This document shows positions 1 through 8,189 of a stretch of 47,779 bases of DNA, one piece after another. The notes beneath the pieces were generated by a model that was given only the letters and a program-made list of their open reading frames with translations, ran no database searches and was not told the origin of the DNA. Position 1 is the first letter of the stretch, and every line of letters starts with the position of its first letter. The stretch is from the NCBI GenBank assembly GCA_038103905.1, contig JAYNZW010000011.1, positions 1 through 47,779 on the forward strand, given 5' to 3'. The stretch comes from CABYIR01 sp038103905. GTDB taxonomy: Bacteria > Pseudomonadota > Alphaproteobacteria > Pelagibacterales > AG-422-B15. A program made the translations under genes and the position numbers.

Positions 1-1
1 T

Positions 2-73
2 CCAAAAATCTTTCGATCTGTAAGTATTATTTATGAATGGTTTTTGAAACTCTCTCTCATAAAAGATTCTTAA
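2..73 (+). CDS. Possible C-terminal end of a truncated upstream gene
   Basis: One frame is open from the left edge to a TAA at 71-73 and would give about 23 residues ending in LIKDS. The residues PKI followed by an aromatic/hydrophobic helix (YEWFL) resemble the last helix of LysR-type regulators, but this is too short to assign. It is tail-to-tail with the flavoprotein gene, and the two stop codons share the palindrome TTAA at 70-73. It could also be chance, since such a short open frame is weak evidence. Confidence 0.3.
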   Translation, partial: PKIFRSVSIIYEWFLKLSLIKDS

Positions 74-1464
74 ATAGTTATAATATTAGTATCATAAATT
101 TTGGCTTTTATATCTTGAAGAAAGCAATCAATTTTTTTAGAAAATATATACTCACCAGGAGAAAATATACAAAAATTTAATCCTAGTAATTTATCAAATA
201 AAACTTTCTCATTTTTGAAAGTAATATAAAAATTTGGTATTGAGGAATTAAATGACTTTGTAATATCTGATTCATGGTAAATTATCTTTGTATTATCATT
301 TTTTTCAGAGTACCTGCGCATATCTTTAAATGCTTGAGATCTTGCTTCTGGTGGAACAGATTCTTCTAATGGAATATTTTTTTTTGATGATACGGCTATT
401 GAGTCAATTAATTGTCCCATTGCCAAAGATGAGGAAATGGTTTCTTTAGCAACCGGTTCACGTTCAGCTTTATATGATAACAGGATATCAATATTACACT
501 TATTTTTAAGCACCAAATCTAATTTCCAACAAAAATTATTTATATCTCTAACCTCAGAATTTAGTGACTGATAACCAAACGGAGGTAATTGATATGCGGC
601 CCCTCCCAGTAGTACTATTCTTCCTTTTAACCAATGCTTTGAGCATTCAGCTCTAAATTTGTATACATCTCTTCGGTCTATTGAATAAGAACTTCTATCA
701 ATATAATTTTTTAATAAAGACTCAATTATATGATCTTGCATCATCTCATCTTTATCTTCTCCTGGTAGTAATTGAAATTCCCATCTACACCTTTTGTCTG
801 ATAGATATGTAAAGGATGTTGGTCGCTCATAATCACAAACTTGTCTGATCGTATTACCCAACAAGCTTTTTTCATCTGTATTAATATCAACTATTAACCA
901 CTCTTTATTATATTTTAGATCTTCAGAAGGTATTTTTAATTTTTTTCGAATTGAGCTATTTATACCATCACATGCAATTAAAAAACTTGCCTCTATTTCG
1001 ATTAATTTATTTTTTTCAATATTTTTACATTTTACCGAAACACTACTCTCGGTTTCAAGGAAAGATATAAGATCATGTTGTAGATATAGATCAATAAGAT
1101 CAGACTTAGAAACTATTTTTCTCAAAGCGTTTTCTAAGTCAGGCTGATAAAAAGTTGATACATTTGGATATCCATCCAATGTTTCTTTGACTATGCTTCT
1201 TTGAAGTAACTTTCCATCAGGAAGTGCATAATCAAGAAATTCAGGCGTATTGAATATAGTTTTTATTTCTTCATATATTTCAATAGCATTCATTAGCCTT
1301 AGGCTTTGATCATCGACTACAGAGGCTCTTGGAAGCGGATTTATATCTTTATACCGCTCTATGATAGCAGTTCTAATTCCTAATTTAGATAATAGTAATG
1401 CACATAATTGGCCCAATGGACCATATCCAACAATTATAACTTCATACTGATTTTTTAGAGGCAT
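70..1464 (-). CDS. FAD-dependent monooxygenase-like protein (MhpA/PheA-type aromatic hydroxylase family)
   Basis: 464 residues of the p-hydroxybenzoate-hydroxylase-like flavoprotein fold. The N-terminal Rossmann motif GYGPLG is at residues 13-18, followed by an acidic strand end (IIER) and PRASVVDD, the counterpart of the PRA..DDE motif of 3-(3-hydroxyphenyl)propionate hydroxylases. ACDGINSSIR (164-173) matches the DG motif. The second FAD motif, normally GDAAH..PPF.GQG.N, reads GGAAYQLPPFGYQSLN (287-302): the Asp that binds the FAD ribityl chain is Gly288 and the His is Tyr291. It is about 90 residues shorter than MhpA, at the C-terminal side. The start is an ATG. It faces away from the amidinotransferase operon across 96 nt. 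Substrate is unknown; loss of the Asp could mean altered flavin binding or a non-catalytic protein. Confidence 0.75.
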   Translation of the reverse strand: MPLKNQYEVIIVGYGPLGQLCALLLSKLGIRTAIIERYKDINPLPRASVVDDQSLRLMNAIEIYEEIKTIFNTPEFLDYALPDGKLLQRSIVKETLDGYPNVSTFYQPDLENALRKIVSKSDLIDLYLQHDLISFLETESSVSVKCKNIEKNKLIEIEASFLIACDGINSSIRKKLKIPSEDLKYNKEWLIVDINTDEKSLLGNTIRQVCDYERPTSFTYLSDKRCRWEFQLLPGEDKDEMMQDHIIESLLKNYIDRSSYSIDRRDVYKFRAECSKHWLKGRIVLLGGAAYQLPPFGYQSLNSEVRDINNFCWKLDLVLKNKCNIDILLSYKAEREPVAKETISSSLAMGQLIDSIAVSSKKNIPLEESVPPEARSQAFKDMRRYSEKNDNTKIIYHESDITKSFNSSIPNFYITFKNEKVLFDKLLGLNFCIFSPGEYIFSKKIDCFLQDIKAKIYDTNIITI

Positions 1465-1474
1465 AATTTATTCT

Positions 1475-1488
1475 ATCTAAAAATAGAT
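1475..1488. promoter_or_regulatory. 14-bp palindrome in the divergent intergenic region, possible operator
   Basis: ATCTA-AAAA-TAGAT is an inverted repeat 11 bp in front of the flavoprotein start and about 70 bp in front of the amidinotransferase start. It sits where a shared operator for the divergent pair could be. Such AT-rich palindromes are common by chance in this genome. A TTGACT hexamer at 1501-1506 could be a -35 box for the rightward operon, but its -10 partner is poor. Confidence 0.25.
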
Positions 1489-1560
1489 TGATGTTATTGC
1501 TTGACTTCTACTTTTAATTTAGTTTCAATTCAATAAAATTAAATTTCAAACAAATATTAT

Positions 1561-2667
1561 ATGACAAAAATTGTAAATTCCTGGAATGAGTGGGATCCTC
1601 TAAAGCACGTAATAGTCGGTAAAGCTGATAATTGTTGTATTCCACCCGCTGAGCCAGCTACTGATCCAAAGATACCTGAAGACAGTGATATGAAAGGTGT
1701 GCACGGTCCTCGAAGCGACGAGTCAATTGATAAGGCAAATATACAATTAGACAATTTTGCAAAGATACTTGAAGAAAGAGGAGTAAAGGTTGATAGGCCC
1801 AGCCCATTAAATTTTAATCAAAAGATTTCAACACCAGATTGGGAAAATGGATCAATGTTTGGCTGTATGCCTCCTCGTGATGTAATTTTAACTCTTGGGA
1901 ATGAAATGCTTGAAGCCACAATGTCTTACCGATCAAGATGGTTTGAATATCTTTGCTACAGGCCACTTCTTGAAAAATATTATGATCAAGATCCTGACAT
2001 GAAAATGGAGTCTGCTCCAAAACCAAGACTAACAGATGACAGTTATAGAGAAAATTATCTTAGTGATGAAATTACATTAGATGAGCGATTAAATATGGTT
2101 GCAAGAAGGGAATTTGTAACAACTGAAAAAGAAATACTATTTGATGCAGCAGATATACTTAGAATGGGCAAAGATCTATTTGTTCAACATGGATTTACAA
2201 CAAACTTAAAAGGAAGCAATTGGCTTCGACGACATTTTAAAGATCATAGAATTCATACTTTAAACTTCCCTGGAGATCCATATCCAATTCATATAGACGC
2301 TACATTCACCCCTTTAAAACCTGGTATAATAATTAATAACCCTACAAGACGTCTACCAGATGATCAGAAAAAAATATTCGAAAAAAATGACTGGCAAATA
2401 ATAGATGCGGCTCAACCAGCACATAATGAACCACCTCCATTATGTTATTCGAGCATTTGGTTGAGTATGAATGTTTTAGTTATTGATCCAAAAACAGTAT
2501 GTGTAGAAGAAAGTGAAGTATATCAATGTGAACAAATAAGCAAGCTCGGTTTTGAAGTGGTCCCAGTACCTTTTAGAGATGCATATCCATTTGGAGGAGC
2601 TCTTCACTGTGCGACAACAGACGTTTATAGAGAAGGAAATATGGAAGATTATTTCCCTAATCAATAA
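1561..2667 (+). CDS. Glycine amidinotransferase-like enzyme (AGAT/StrB family)
   Basis: 368 residues, close to full length for this family. The N-terminus (VNSWNEWDPLKHVIVGKA) closely follows mitochondrial L-arginine:glycine amidinotransferase. The catalytic triad can be placed as Asp198 in FDAADILR, His244 in PIHIDATF and nucleophile Cys350 in GGALHCATTD; the spacings resemble human AGAT (Asp254, His303, Cys407). The family moves the amidino group of arginine to an amine acceptor such as glycine or an inosamine, via an amidino-cysteine intermediate. The acceptor here cannot be read from sequence: glycine, taurine or another amine are possible. It is first in a two-gene operon, ending 5 nt before an M24 creatinase-like gene, which suggests the guanidino product is processed further. 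It is predicted to be soluble. Confidence 0.85.
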   Translation: MTKIVNSWNEWDPLKHVIVGKADNCCIPPAEPATDPKIPEDSDMKGVHGPRSDESIDKANIQLDNFAKILEERGVKVDRPSPLNFNQKISTPDWENGSMFGCMPPRDVILTLGNEMLEATMSYRSRWFEYLCYRPLLEKYYDQDPDMKMESAPKPRLTDDSYRENYLSDEITLDERLNMVARREFVTTEKEILFDAADILRMGKDLFVQHGFTTNLKGSNWLRRHFKDHRIHTLNFPGDPYPIHIDATFTPLKPGIIINNPTRRLPDDQKKIFEKNDWQIIDAAQPAHNEPPPLCYSSIWLSMNVLVIDPKTVCVEESEVYQCEQISKLGFEVVPVPFRDAYPFGGALHCATTDVYREGNMEDYFPNQ

Positions 2668-2672
2668 ATAAA

Positions 2673-3842
2673 ATGATCTTTGAACAAAATGAATATATTA
2701 AAAGATTAAATAAGACTAAAAAATCTATGCAGAGAAAAGGCATTGATCTTTTAATTTCTCAAGACACAGCGAACATTAATTATTTAACCGGCTATGATGC
2801 ATGGTCGTTTTATTATGCTCAATGTGCAATAGTCCACCTTGACCATGAGGAGCCTTTTTTGTTTGTAAGAGATCAAGATTCAGGTGGAGCATATATTAAA
2901 TCATATATAAAAGATGAGAATATTATTGTTTACGATGAAAAATATATTCATTCATGGCCTTTACATCCTTACGATTTTTTAATCGAGTTAATAAAACAAA
3001 ATAAATGGGATAACTTAAATATTGGTCTAGAAATGGATAGTCATTATTTTACTGCCTATTGTTATCAAAAACTTAATAATGGACTACCAAATGCCAGACT
3101 CATAGATTCGGAGAGATTGGTTAATTGGGTCAGAGTAGTTAAATCTGAAAATGAAATAAACTTAATGAAAAATGCAGCTTTAATTTCTCAAGAAGGAATG
3201 AAAACTGCTTTCAAGTCAATTAGCACAGGGGTAAGACAATGTGATGCAGTTGGAGAAATTCAGAAATCTCTTTTTTATGGAACACCTGATTATGGTGGTG
3301 AATACTCAAGTATTGCAACACTTTTACCGACAGGAAAAGGAACATCTGCTTCTCATTTAACGGCAACACAAGATCCGTTTGTTAGTGGAGAAGCTACAAT
3401 TGTTGAAATTGCAGGTGTATACAAACGATATCATGTTCCTATGGCAAGAACTGTTTTACTTGGTAAACCAGAACAAAAAAAAATTGATGCAATGAGTGCT
3501 ACAAATGAAGCCTTAGATGCTGGTATTTCTGCTGTAAAACCAGGAAATACAGCTGATGACGTCGCTCAAGCCTTTTGGGCAATTCTTGACAAGTATAATA
3601 TTAAAAAGGAATCCAGAACCGGTTATTCCATTGGCATCGGATATCCACCTGATTGGGGTGAACACACATTAAATATTTCAAAAGGAGACGTAACTATTCT
3701 CGAGCCTAATATAACTTTTCATATGATTGCAGTAATGCAGTTTGGTGATTGGGGAGTTGAAGCTTCAGAATCTATAAGAGTGACTGAAAATGGATGTGAA
3801 ACCTTTTGTAACTTATCAAGAGAATTACACATAAAAGATTAG
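2673..3842 (+). CDS. M24-family hydrolase-like protein, creatinase/ectoine hydrolase (DoeA/EutD) type
   Basis: 389 residues with the creatinase N-terminal domain (about 1-150) and the pita-bread M24 domain (about 155-385). The closest resemblance I recognise is the ectoine hydrolase group: RYHVPMART, GYPPDWGEH and LEPNITFHMI are typical. Only some of the five aminopeptidase metal ligands are present. The first Asp is Glu245, the second aligns with Pro256, and the GHG.G histidine region reads GIGYPPDW, while Glu344 and Glu363 remain. This is the pattern of the metal-independent members (creatinase cleaves creatine to sarcosine and urea), so it is probably a C-N hydrolase rather than a peptidase. 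Being 5 nt downstream of an amidinotransferase supports a role in guanidino-compound turnover; this is inference. It runs tail-to-tail into mrdB with an 11-nt gap. Confidence 0.8.
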   Translation: MIFEQNEYIKRLNKTKKSMQRKGIDLLISQDTANINYLTGYDAWSFYYAQCAIVHLDHEEPFLFVRDQDSGGAYIKSYIKDENIIVYDEKYIHSWPLHPYDFLIELIKQNKWDNLNIGLEMDSHYFTAYCYQKLNNGLPNARLIDSERLVNWVRVVKSENEINLMKNAALISQEGMKTAFKSISTGVRQCDAVGEIQKSLFYGTPDYGGEYSSIATLLPTGKGTSASHLTATQDPFVSGEATIVEIAGVYKRYHVPMARTVLLGKPEQKKIDAMSATNEALDAGISAVKPGNTADDVAQAFWAILDKYNIKKESRTGYSIGIGYPPDWGEHTLNISKGDVTILEPNITFHMIAVMQFGDWGVEASESIRVTENGCETFCNLSRELHIKD

Positions 3843-3853
3843 AAAAAGACTTG

Positions 3854-4993
3854 CTAGAAAAAATCACCTTTTTCTAAAGTTGTTCTTTGATGTATATGGC
3901 AGTTCATCAATAAACCAAAACCTCCCATAATCGCAAGTGTAGAGCTGCCTCCGTATGATAAAAACGGTAAGGGAACTCCCACGACAGGTATTAAACCCAT
4001 TACCATTGAAATATTTATCAGTACATATAATGAGAAGACAAAAGTAACTCCTATTGATAAGAATCTTGAAAAAAGACTTTTTGATGTAATTGCCATTCTA
4101 AATGATAATAAAATAATAATTAGATAAATAATTATTAAAAAAACTGATCCTAAAAAACCAAATTCTTCACCAAACATTGTAAATATAAAATCATTATGCA
4201 TTTCAGGTAAAAAATTAAGATGGCTTTGAGTTCCATCCAAATAACCTTTTCCAAAAAAACCACCTGAACCAAGTGCGATTTTAGATTGGAGAATATGATA
4301 ACCATTTCCAAGAGGATCCCGTTCAGGATTAAAAAAAGTAAATACTCTTTCTTTTTGATATTCTCTTAAAAATTGCCAAGCTACTGGAATAGATAAAAGA
4401 CCAAGTATACCTCCAGTTATAAAATATCTGTAACTAAGCCCTGCTACCCAAAAAATTGAAAAGCTTCCAATAGCTATTACTAATGCGGTCCCTAAATCAG
4501 GTTGAATAAATACAATTATAGTTGGAATTAATATTAAGACCGTAGGAATAAATAATTTTGATAGAGAGTTTATATTTGTATCTTGTATATTATGATAATA
4601 TTTTGCTAAAGCAAGGATAAGAGTATACTTTACAAATTCTGAAGGTTGCAAACTAATACCAGCAATTTTAATCCATCTAGTTGCACCAAAGGTCTCAGTT
4701 CCTATAAATGGAATTAAAGCTAAAACTAAAATATTTAAAAAGAAAATAGGATACGCAAATTTAAATATTATTTTAATGTCCACCATACATAAAAAAAATA
4801 TAAGTAATAGACCTATAAGAAATCTATAAAGATGATTTTTAGGCCACGAATTAAAATTACCGTCCGCAACACTATAAAGAGCTAATAATCCAAAGCTAAA
4901 AAGAATTAAAATTAAAAGAATTATAAAATAATTTATCCGTTTTAAACGTTCCGAATATGACAAATTTCCTGAGCTGAAAGAAGAGTTAAACAT
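3854..4993 (-). CDS. mrdB: Rod-shape determining peptidoglycan glycosyltransferase RodA
   Basis: 379 residues of the SEDS family with about ten hydrophobic helices. Diagnostic segments are PSEFVKYTLILALAKYY, QPDLGTA, the long extracytoplasmic loop with NPERDPLGNGYH, and PVVGVPLPFLSYGGSS near the C-terminus. RodA polymerises lipid II into glycan strands in the inner membrane as partner of the transpeptidase PBP2. Its start overlaps the end of mrdA by 8 nt, so the two are translationally linked. It is the last gene of the leuA-mreBCD-mrdAB run and meets the accessory M24 gene tail-to-tail. Confidence 0.95.
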   Translation of the reverse strand: MFNSSFSSGNLSYSERLKRINYFIILLILILFSFGLLALYSVADGNFNSWPKNHLYRFLIGLLLIFFLCMVDIKIIFKFAYPIFFLNILVLALIPFIGTETFGATRWIKIAGISLQPSEFVKYTLILALAKYYHNIQDTNINSLSKLFIPTVLILIPTIIVFIQPDLGTALVIAIGSFSIFWVAGLSYRYFITGGILGLLSIPVAWQFLREYQKERVFTFFNPERDPLGNGYHILQSKIALGSGGFFGKGYLDGTQSHLNFLPEMHNDFIFTMFGEEFGFLGSVFLIIIYLIIILLSFRMAITSKSLFSRFLSIGVTFVFSLYVLINISMVMGLIPVVGVPLPFLSYGGSSTLAIMGGFGLLMNCHIHQRTTLEKGDFF

Positions 4994-6857
4994 TGATTAT
5001 GATAGATCTTTTTATATCCATTTTTTTTCTAAATAAAAACTTAAATATTTTAGATGCAATTGGTGCCGCTGACCTAGATCCACTGCCTCCATGTTCAACA
5101 ATAACTGATACTGCATATTTAGGTTTATCACTTGGACCGTAGCCAACATAAAGTCCGTGGTCTCTTTTATTCCATGGTAAATCTTTATTTTTTATAATCC
5201 CATCTTCTCTCTCTTTTTCCGATATGACTCTTACTTGAGAAGTCCCTGTTTTACCTGCCATTTTTTTATCTCCTAGGATTCTTGATCTGTAGGATGTTCC
5301 TCCTGACTCATTAGTCGCATCATCAAGCGCTTTCATTAAAATTTTAAGATGACTTTGTGCTGCTAGAAGAGTTGGAATTTTAACATCTTTTTTATCGTCC
5401 TCATAAATAATGTTAGGCTTTATTTTCTTTCCACCGTTTACGATCTGTGCAAAGGCTAAAGTTAATTGTGATGATGTAGATAAAAAATAACTTTGACCAA
5501 TTGCTGAAACTAATGTTTCTCCTATTAGCCATTTTTTGCCTAGTGTTGCCTGCTTCCATTTTTTATCAGGAACTATTCCTGATTGCTCTTCATAAAATAA
5601 ATCAAATACTTCATTGCCTAATCCAAACCTTCTACAAACCTCAGCAATTTTGTCGATTCCAACCCTTCTTGCAATATGATAAAAATAAACGTCACAGGAT
5701 ACTTTAATAGCTTCATTCATATTAACATCGCCGTGACCATCTTTTTTCCAACAATGAAAATTTTTAATTCCTGACTCTAAGCTTGTATCTTCAACCTCAT
5801 GTTTACCAGAACACGAAAAGGTTTCATTCGGACTTATTCCTTTTTCAAGTGCTGCAAGAGCTACAAGAGGTTTAATAGTAGAGCCTGGTGGATAAAATGA
5901 AGAAATTGATTTATTTATTAATGGCTTGTACTTATTATTAATTAAATCTTGCCAGTCACTAGAACTTATTCCGTCAGAAAATTTATTTGGATCAAAAGAT
6001 GGAGCTGAAGCTAGGGCAATATAGTTACCTGTATTGATATCCATAACAGAAACCGAACCACTAAGTCCTTTCAATAGGTCAAAGCAGAAATTTTGAACAT
6101 CAGAGTCGATTGTCAATTGAATGTTTTGACCAACTTCACCCTCAATTCTCTTTAGTTCTCTAATTTCTCTTCCAAAAGCATTGATCTCAATGCTTTTTGA
6201 GCCTAGTCGACCTCTAAGTTCTCTATCAAGAGATTTTTCAATGCCAATTTTACCTGATTTAGCATTATTAAGCTTTGAAAATGGATTATCTTTGTATTCT
6301 TCTTTAGATATATCTGAAATATACCCCAATAGGTGTGCATGAGATTCTTTTTGAGGATAAAATCTCTTGTACCCCATAGCTGGAAAAACACCTTTTAATT
6401 GATATAAATTAGAATTTAATTTCGCAAACTCATCCCAGCTTAAATTATCAATTATTTGGACAGGAACAAACTTTTTCGATTTTTTTATTTTTTTTATCGT
6501 TTTATTGATATCAATTTTTTTTTCAGGAAGAACCTGATTCAAGGAAGCTAATGCTTTATTTATATCTGCAACTTCTTCCAAAATTATTGAAGCATGATAA
6601 CTCTCAATATTCTTAGCAATAGCTTTTCCTTGAGTATCAAAAATTACACCTCTAGAAGGCTGAATCAGTCGATGAGTAATTCTATTTTCATCTGAAAGTG
6701 ATTTATAATCTTTATGTCTATAAAGTTGAAGATAGGCCAACCTTGATGTCATCAATGCAAATACGCCTGAGACACCAATAGAAAGCAATAAGGTTCGCCG
6801 AGAAATATTAGTATCAGTATTTTCTGATTTTGATATGTATTTTTTTTTATCAAACAT
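4986..6857 (-). CDS. mrdA: Penicillin-binding protein 2, peptidoglycan DD-transpeptidase of cell elongation
   Basis: 623 residues: a short cytoplasmic tail, one membrane anchor (about 22-45), a pedestal/dimerisation domain (RGVIFDTQG near 70) and a C-terminal transpeptidase. The three penicillin-binding motifs are intact: S326-T-I-K in YPPGSTIKP, S387-C-D and K536-T-G in GKTGTSQV. It cross-links lateral-wall peptidoglycan together with RodA and MreBCD. The gene starts with ATG 17 nt after mreD and overlaps mrdB by 8 nt. Length and motif spacing are normal for the family. Confidence 0.96.
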   Translation of the reverse strand: MFDKKKYISKSENTDTNISRRTLLLSIGVSGVFALMTSRLAYLQLYRHKDYKSLSDENRITHRLIQPSRGVIFDTQGKAIAKNIESYHASIILEEVADINKALASLNQVLPEKKIDINKTIKKIKKSKKFVPVQIIDNLSWDEFAKLNSNLYQLKGVFPAMGYKRFYPQKESHAHLLGYISDISKEEYKDNPFSKLNNAKSGKIGIEKSLDRELRGRLGSKSIEINAFGREIRELKRIEGEVGQNIQLTIDSDVQNFCFDLLKGLSGSVSVMDINTGNYIALASAPSFDPNKFSDGISSSDWQDLINNKYKPLINKSISSFYPPGSTIKPLVALAALEKGISPNETFSCSGKHEVEDTSLESGIKNFHCWKKDGHGDVNMNEAIKVSCDVYFYHIARRVGIDKIAEVCRRFGLGNEVFDLFYEEQSGIVPDKKWKQATLGKKWLIGETLVSAIGQSYFLSTSSQLTLAFAQIVNGGKKIKPNIIYEDDKKDVKIPTLLAAQSHLKILMKALDDATNESGGTSYRSRILGDKKMAGKTGTSQVRVISEKEREDGIIKNKDLPWNKRDHGLYVGYGPSDKPKYAVSVIVEHGGSGSRSAAPIASKIFKFLFRKKMDIKRSIIINV

Positions 6858-6874
6858 TTGGTATCATAAAATAA

Positions 6875-7348
6875 TTAAAAATTTTTTTTTAAAAAAAAAC
6901 ATAAAAGAATTATAAAAACAATATTTATAATTAATTTATAAATATCTATGAAAATATTATGAACAAAATACAGGTATATTCCTTCTAAAACAGCTAACAA
7001 GAAGACCCCAAAAGCAAAAAAATAAATATTAATTAAGTAAGATCCAATTCTAGATACTAAATTAGATATTTGTCCTAAGAATAGAAAAAATAAAAAAAAT
7101 AATGAAGAATAGCCAAATTGAAACCCTAACAGTGCATCTTGATATAATCCATAAAATGAAATTATTAAAATTAGTTTCCAATCATACTCAAAATCAGCTC
7201 TAATGAAAATTATCAGTCCCAATATATATAATGTATTTAAATAATAGTTTGTAAAAACAATTTGTGTAGAAAGAATAAAAAGAAATAAAAAATGAAATAT
7301 AAAATTTTGAAAAATATTTAGATTTGTTATTGATGCTTGATTACTCAT
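6875..7348 (-). CDS. mreD: Rod-shape determining membrane protein MreD
   Basis: 157 residues, almost entirely hydrophobic, with about five membrane helices and few charged residues. Sequence conservation in MreD is low, so the call rests mainly on position between mreC and mrdA, on size (the family is about 160-170 aa) and on topology. The segment DALLGFQFGYSSLFFLFFLFL resembles the conserved D..lg...G.s.l....l core of MreD. It bridges MreC and the elongation complex in the inner membrane. The gap to mreC is only 4 nt. Confidence 0.82.
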   Translation of the reverse strand: MSNQASITNLNIFQNFIFHFLFLFILSTQIVFTNYYLNTLYILGLIIFIRADFEYDWKLILIISFYGLYQDALLGFQFGYSSLFFLFFLFLGQISNLVSRIGSYLINIYFFAFGVFLLAVLEGIYLYFVHNIFIDIYKLIINIVFIILLCFFLKKNF

Positions 7349-7352
7349 AATT

Positions 7353-8171
7353 TTAATATTCTAATATTCTTATATGAGTAAGATTTTCAATATCTTCAAA
7401 GAGCTCAACTTCAACTTCGTCGTCAATTACAGAACTTACTTGACCAATTAAAATATAAGGGGGGAAAATACCTCCTCTACCTGAAGTGCTAATGGTGTCA
7501 CCAACTTTAATCATATCTGTTTCTTTCGCAAAAACAATTTTTGGATTTTTATAATCCTGACCAATCATTATTGCTTGATAGCTATTATTTGAAATAGAAA
7601 CAGGTATTCTACTGTTAATGTTAGAAAGTAAAATAACAACTGAAGTATTGGTTCTTACTTGATCAACAAATCCAACTAAACCCCTTAGACCTAGTATTGG
7701 CATGCCAGATTTCACACCGTGTTCTTTGCCCGATGTTATTATGACAGAATTCAAGTAATTATTTGAAATTTTTGATATGACTCTTGCTGTTTTAAAATCA
7801 AATTTATTTTTATCAAATGTATTTAATAGATTCTCATATTCTTCAATTTTCAATTTCATTTCAATGATTTCTTGAAAACTAATTGACTCTGAAAGTTGCA
7901 ATTTTTTTAATTCTTCATTTTCTCTATAAATTTCACTAATGTCATTAATTTTATTATAACCATCAATAACTAGATCTACTGGGGAAGCAATTATAGATGA
8001 TAAATAAAATGAATATTCTGATGAAATTGATCTTATATTTTTTGAAATATTTGATGAGTCGAACCTTGATAGAACAAGGATTAGAAAAAATAACAATAAA
8101 AAAGAAATGAGAATAAGCTTTATTGACTTACTGCTTAGTGAATAGAAAAAAATATTTCTATTATTTCTCAC
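7353..8171 (-). CDS. mreC: Rod-shape determining protein MreC
   Basis: 272 residues: an N-terminal membrane helix (about 17-35), a periplasmic coiled coil (roughly 70-120, EIYRENEELKKLQL) and the beta-barrel MreC core with the recognisable stretch GMPILGLRGLVGFVDQV and GDTISTSGRGGIFPPYI. MreC couples cytoplasmic MreB to PBP2/RodA in the periplasm. The start codon read here is GTG at 8171, 18 nt after mreB. Operon context mreB-mreC-mreD-mrdA-mrdB is canonical. Confidence 0.93.
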   Translation of the reverse strand: MRNNRNIFFYSLSSKSIKLILISFLLLFFLILVLSRFDSSNISKNIRSISSEYSFYLSSIIASPVDLVIDGYNKINDISEIYRENEELKKLQLSESISFQEIIEMKLKIEEYENLLNTFDKNKFDFKTARVISKISNNYLNSVIITSGKEHGVKSGMPILGLRGLVGFVDQVRTNTSVVILLSNINSRIPVSISNNSYQAIMIGQDYKNPKIVFAKETDMIKVGDTISTSGRGGIFPPYILIGQVSSVIDDEVEVELFEDIENLTHIRILEY

Positions 8172-8189
8172 GGTTATTTTTTCTATTAT

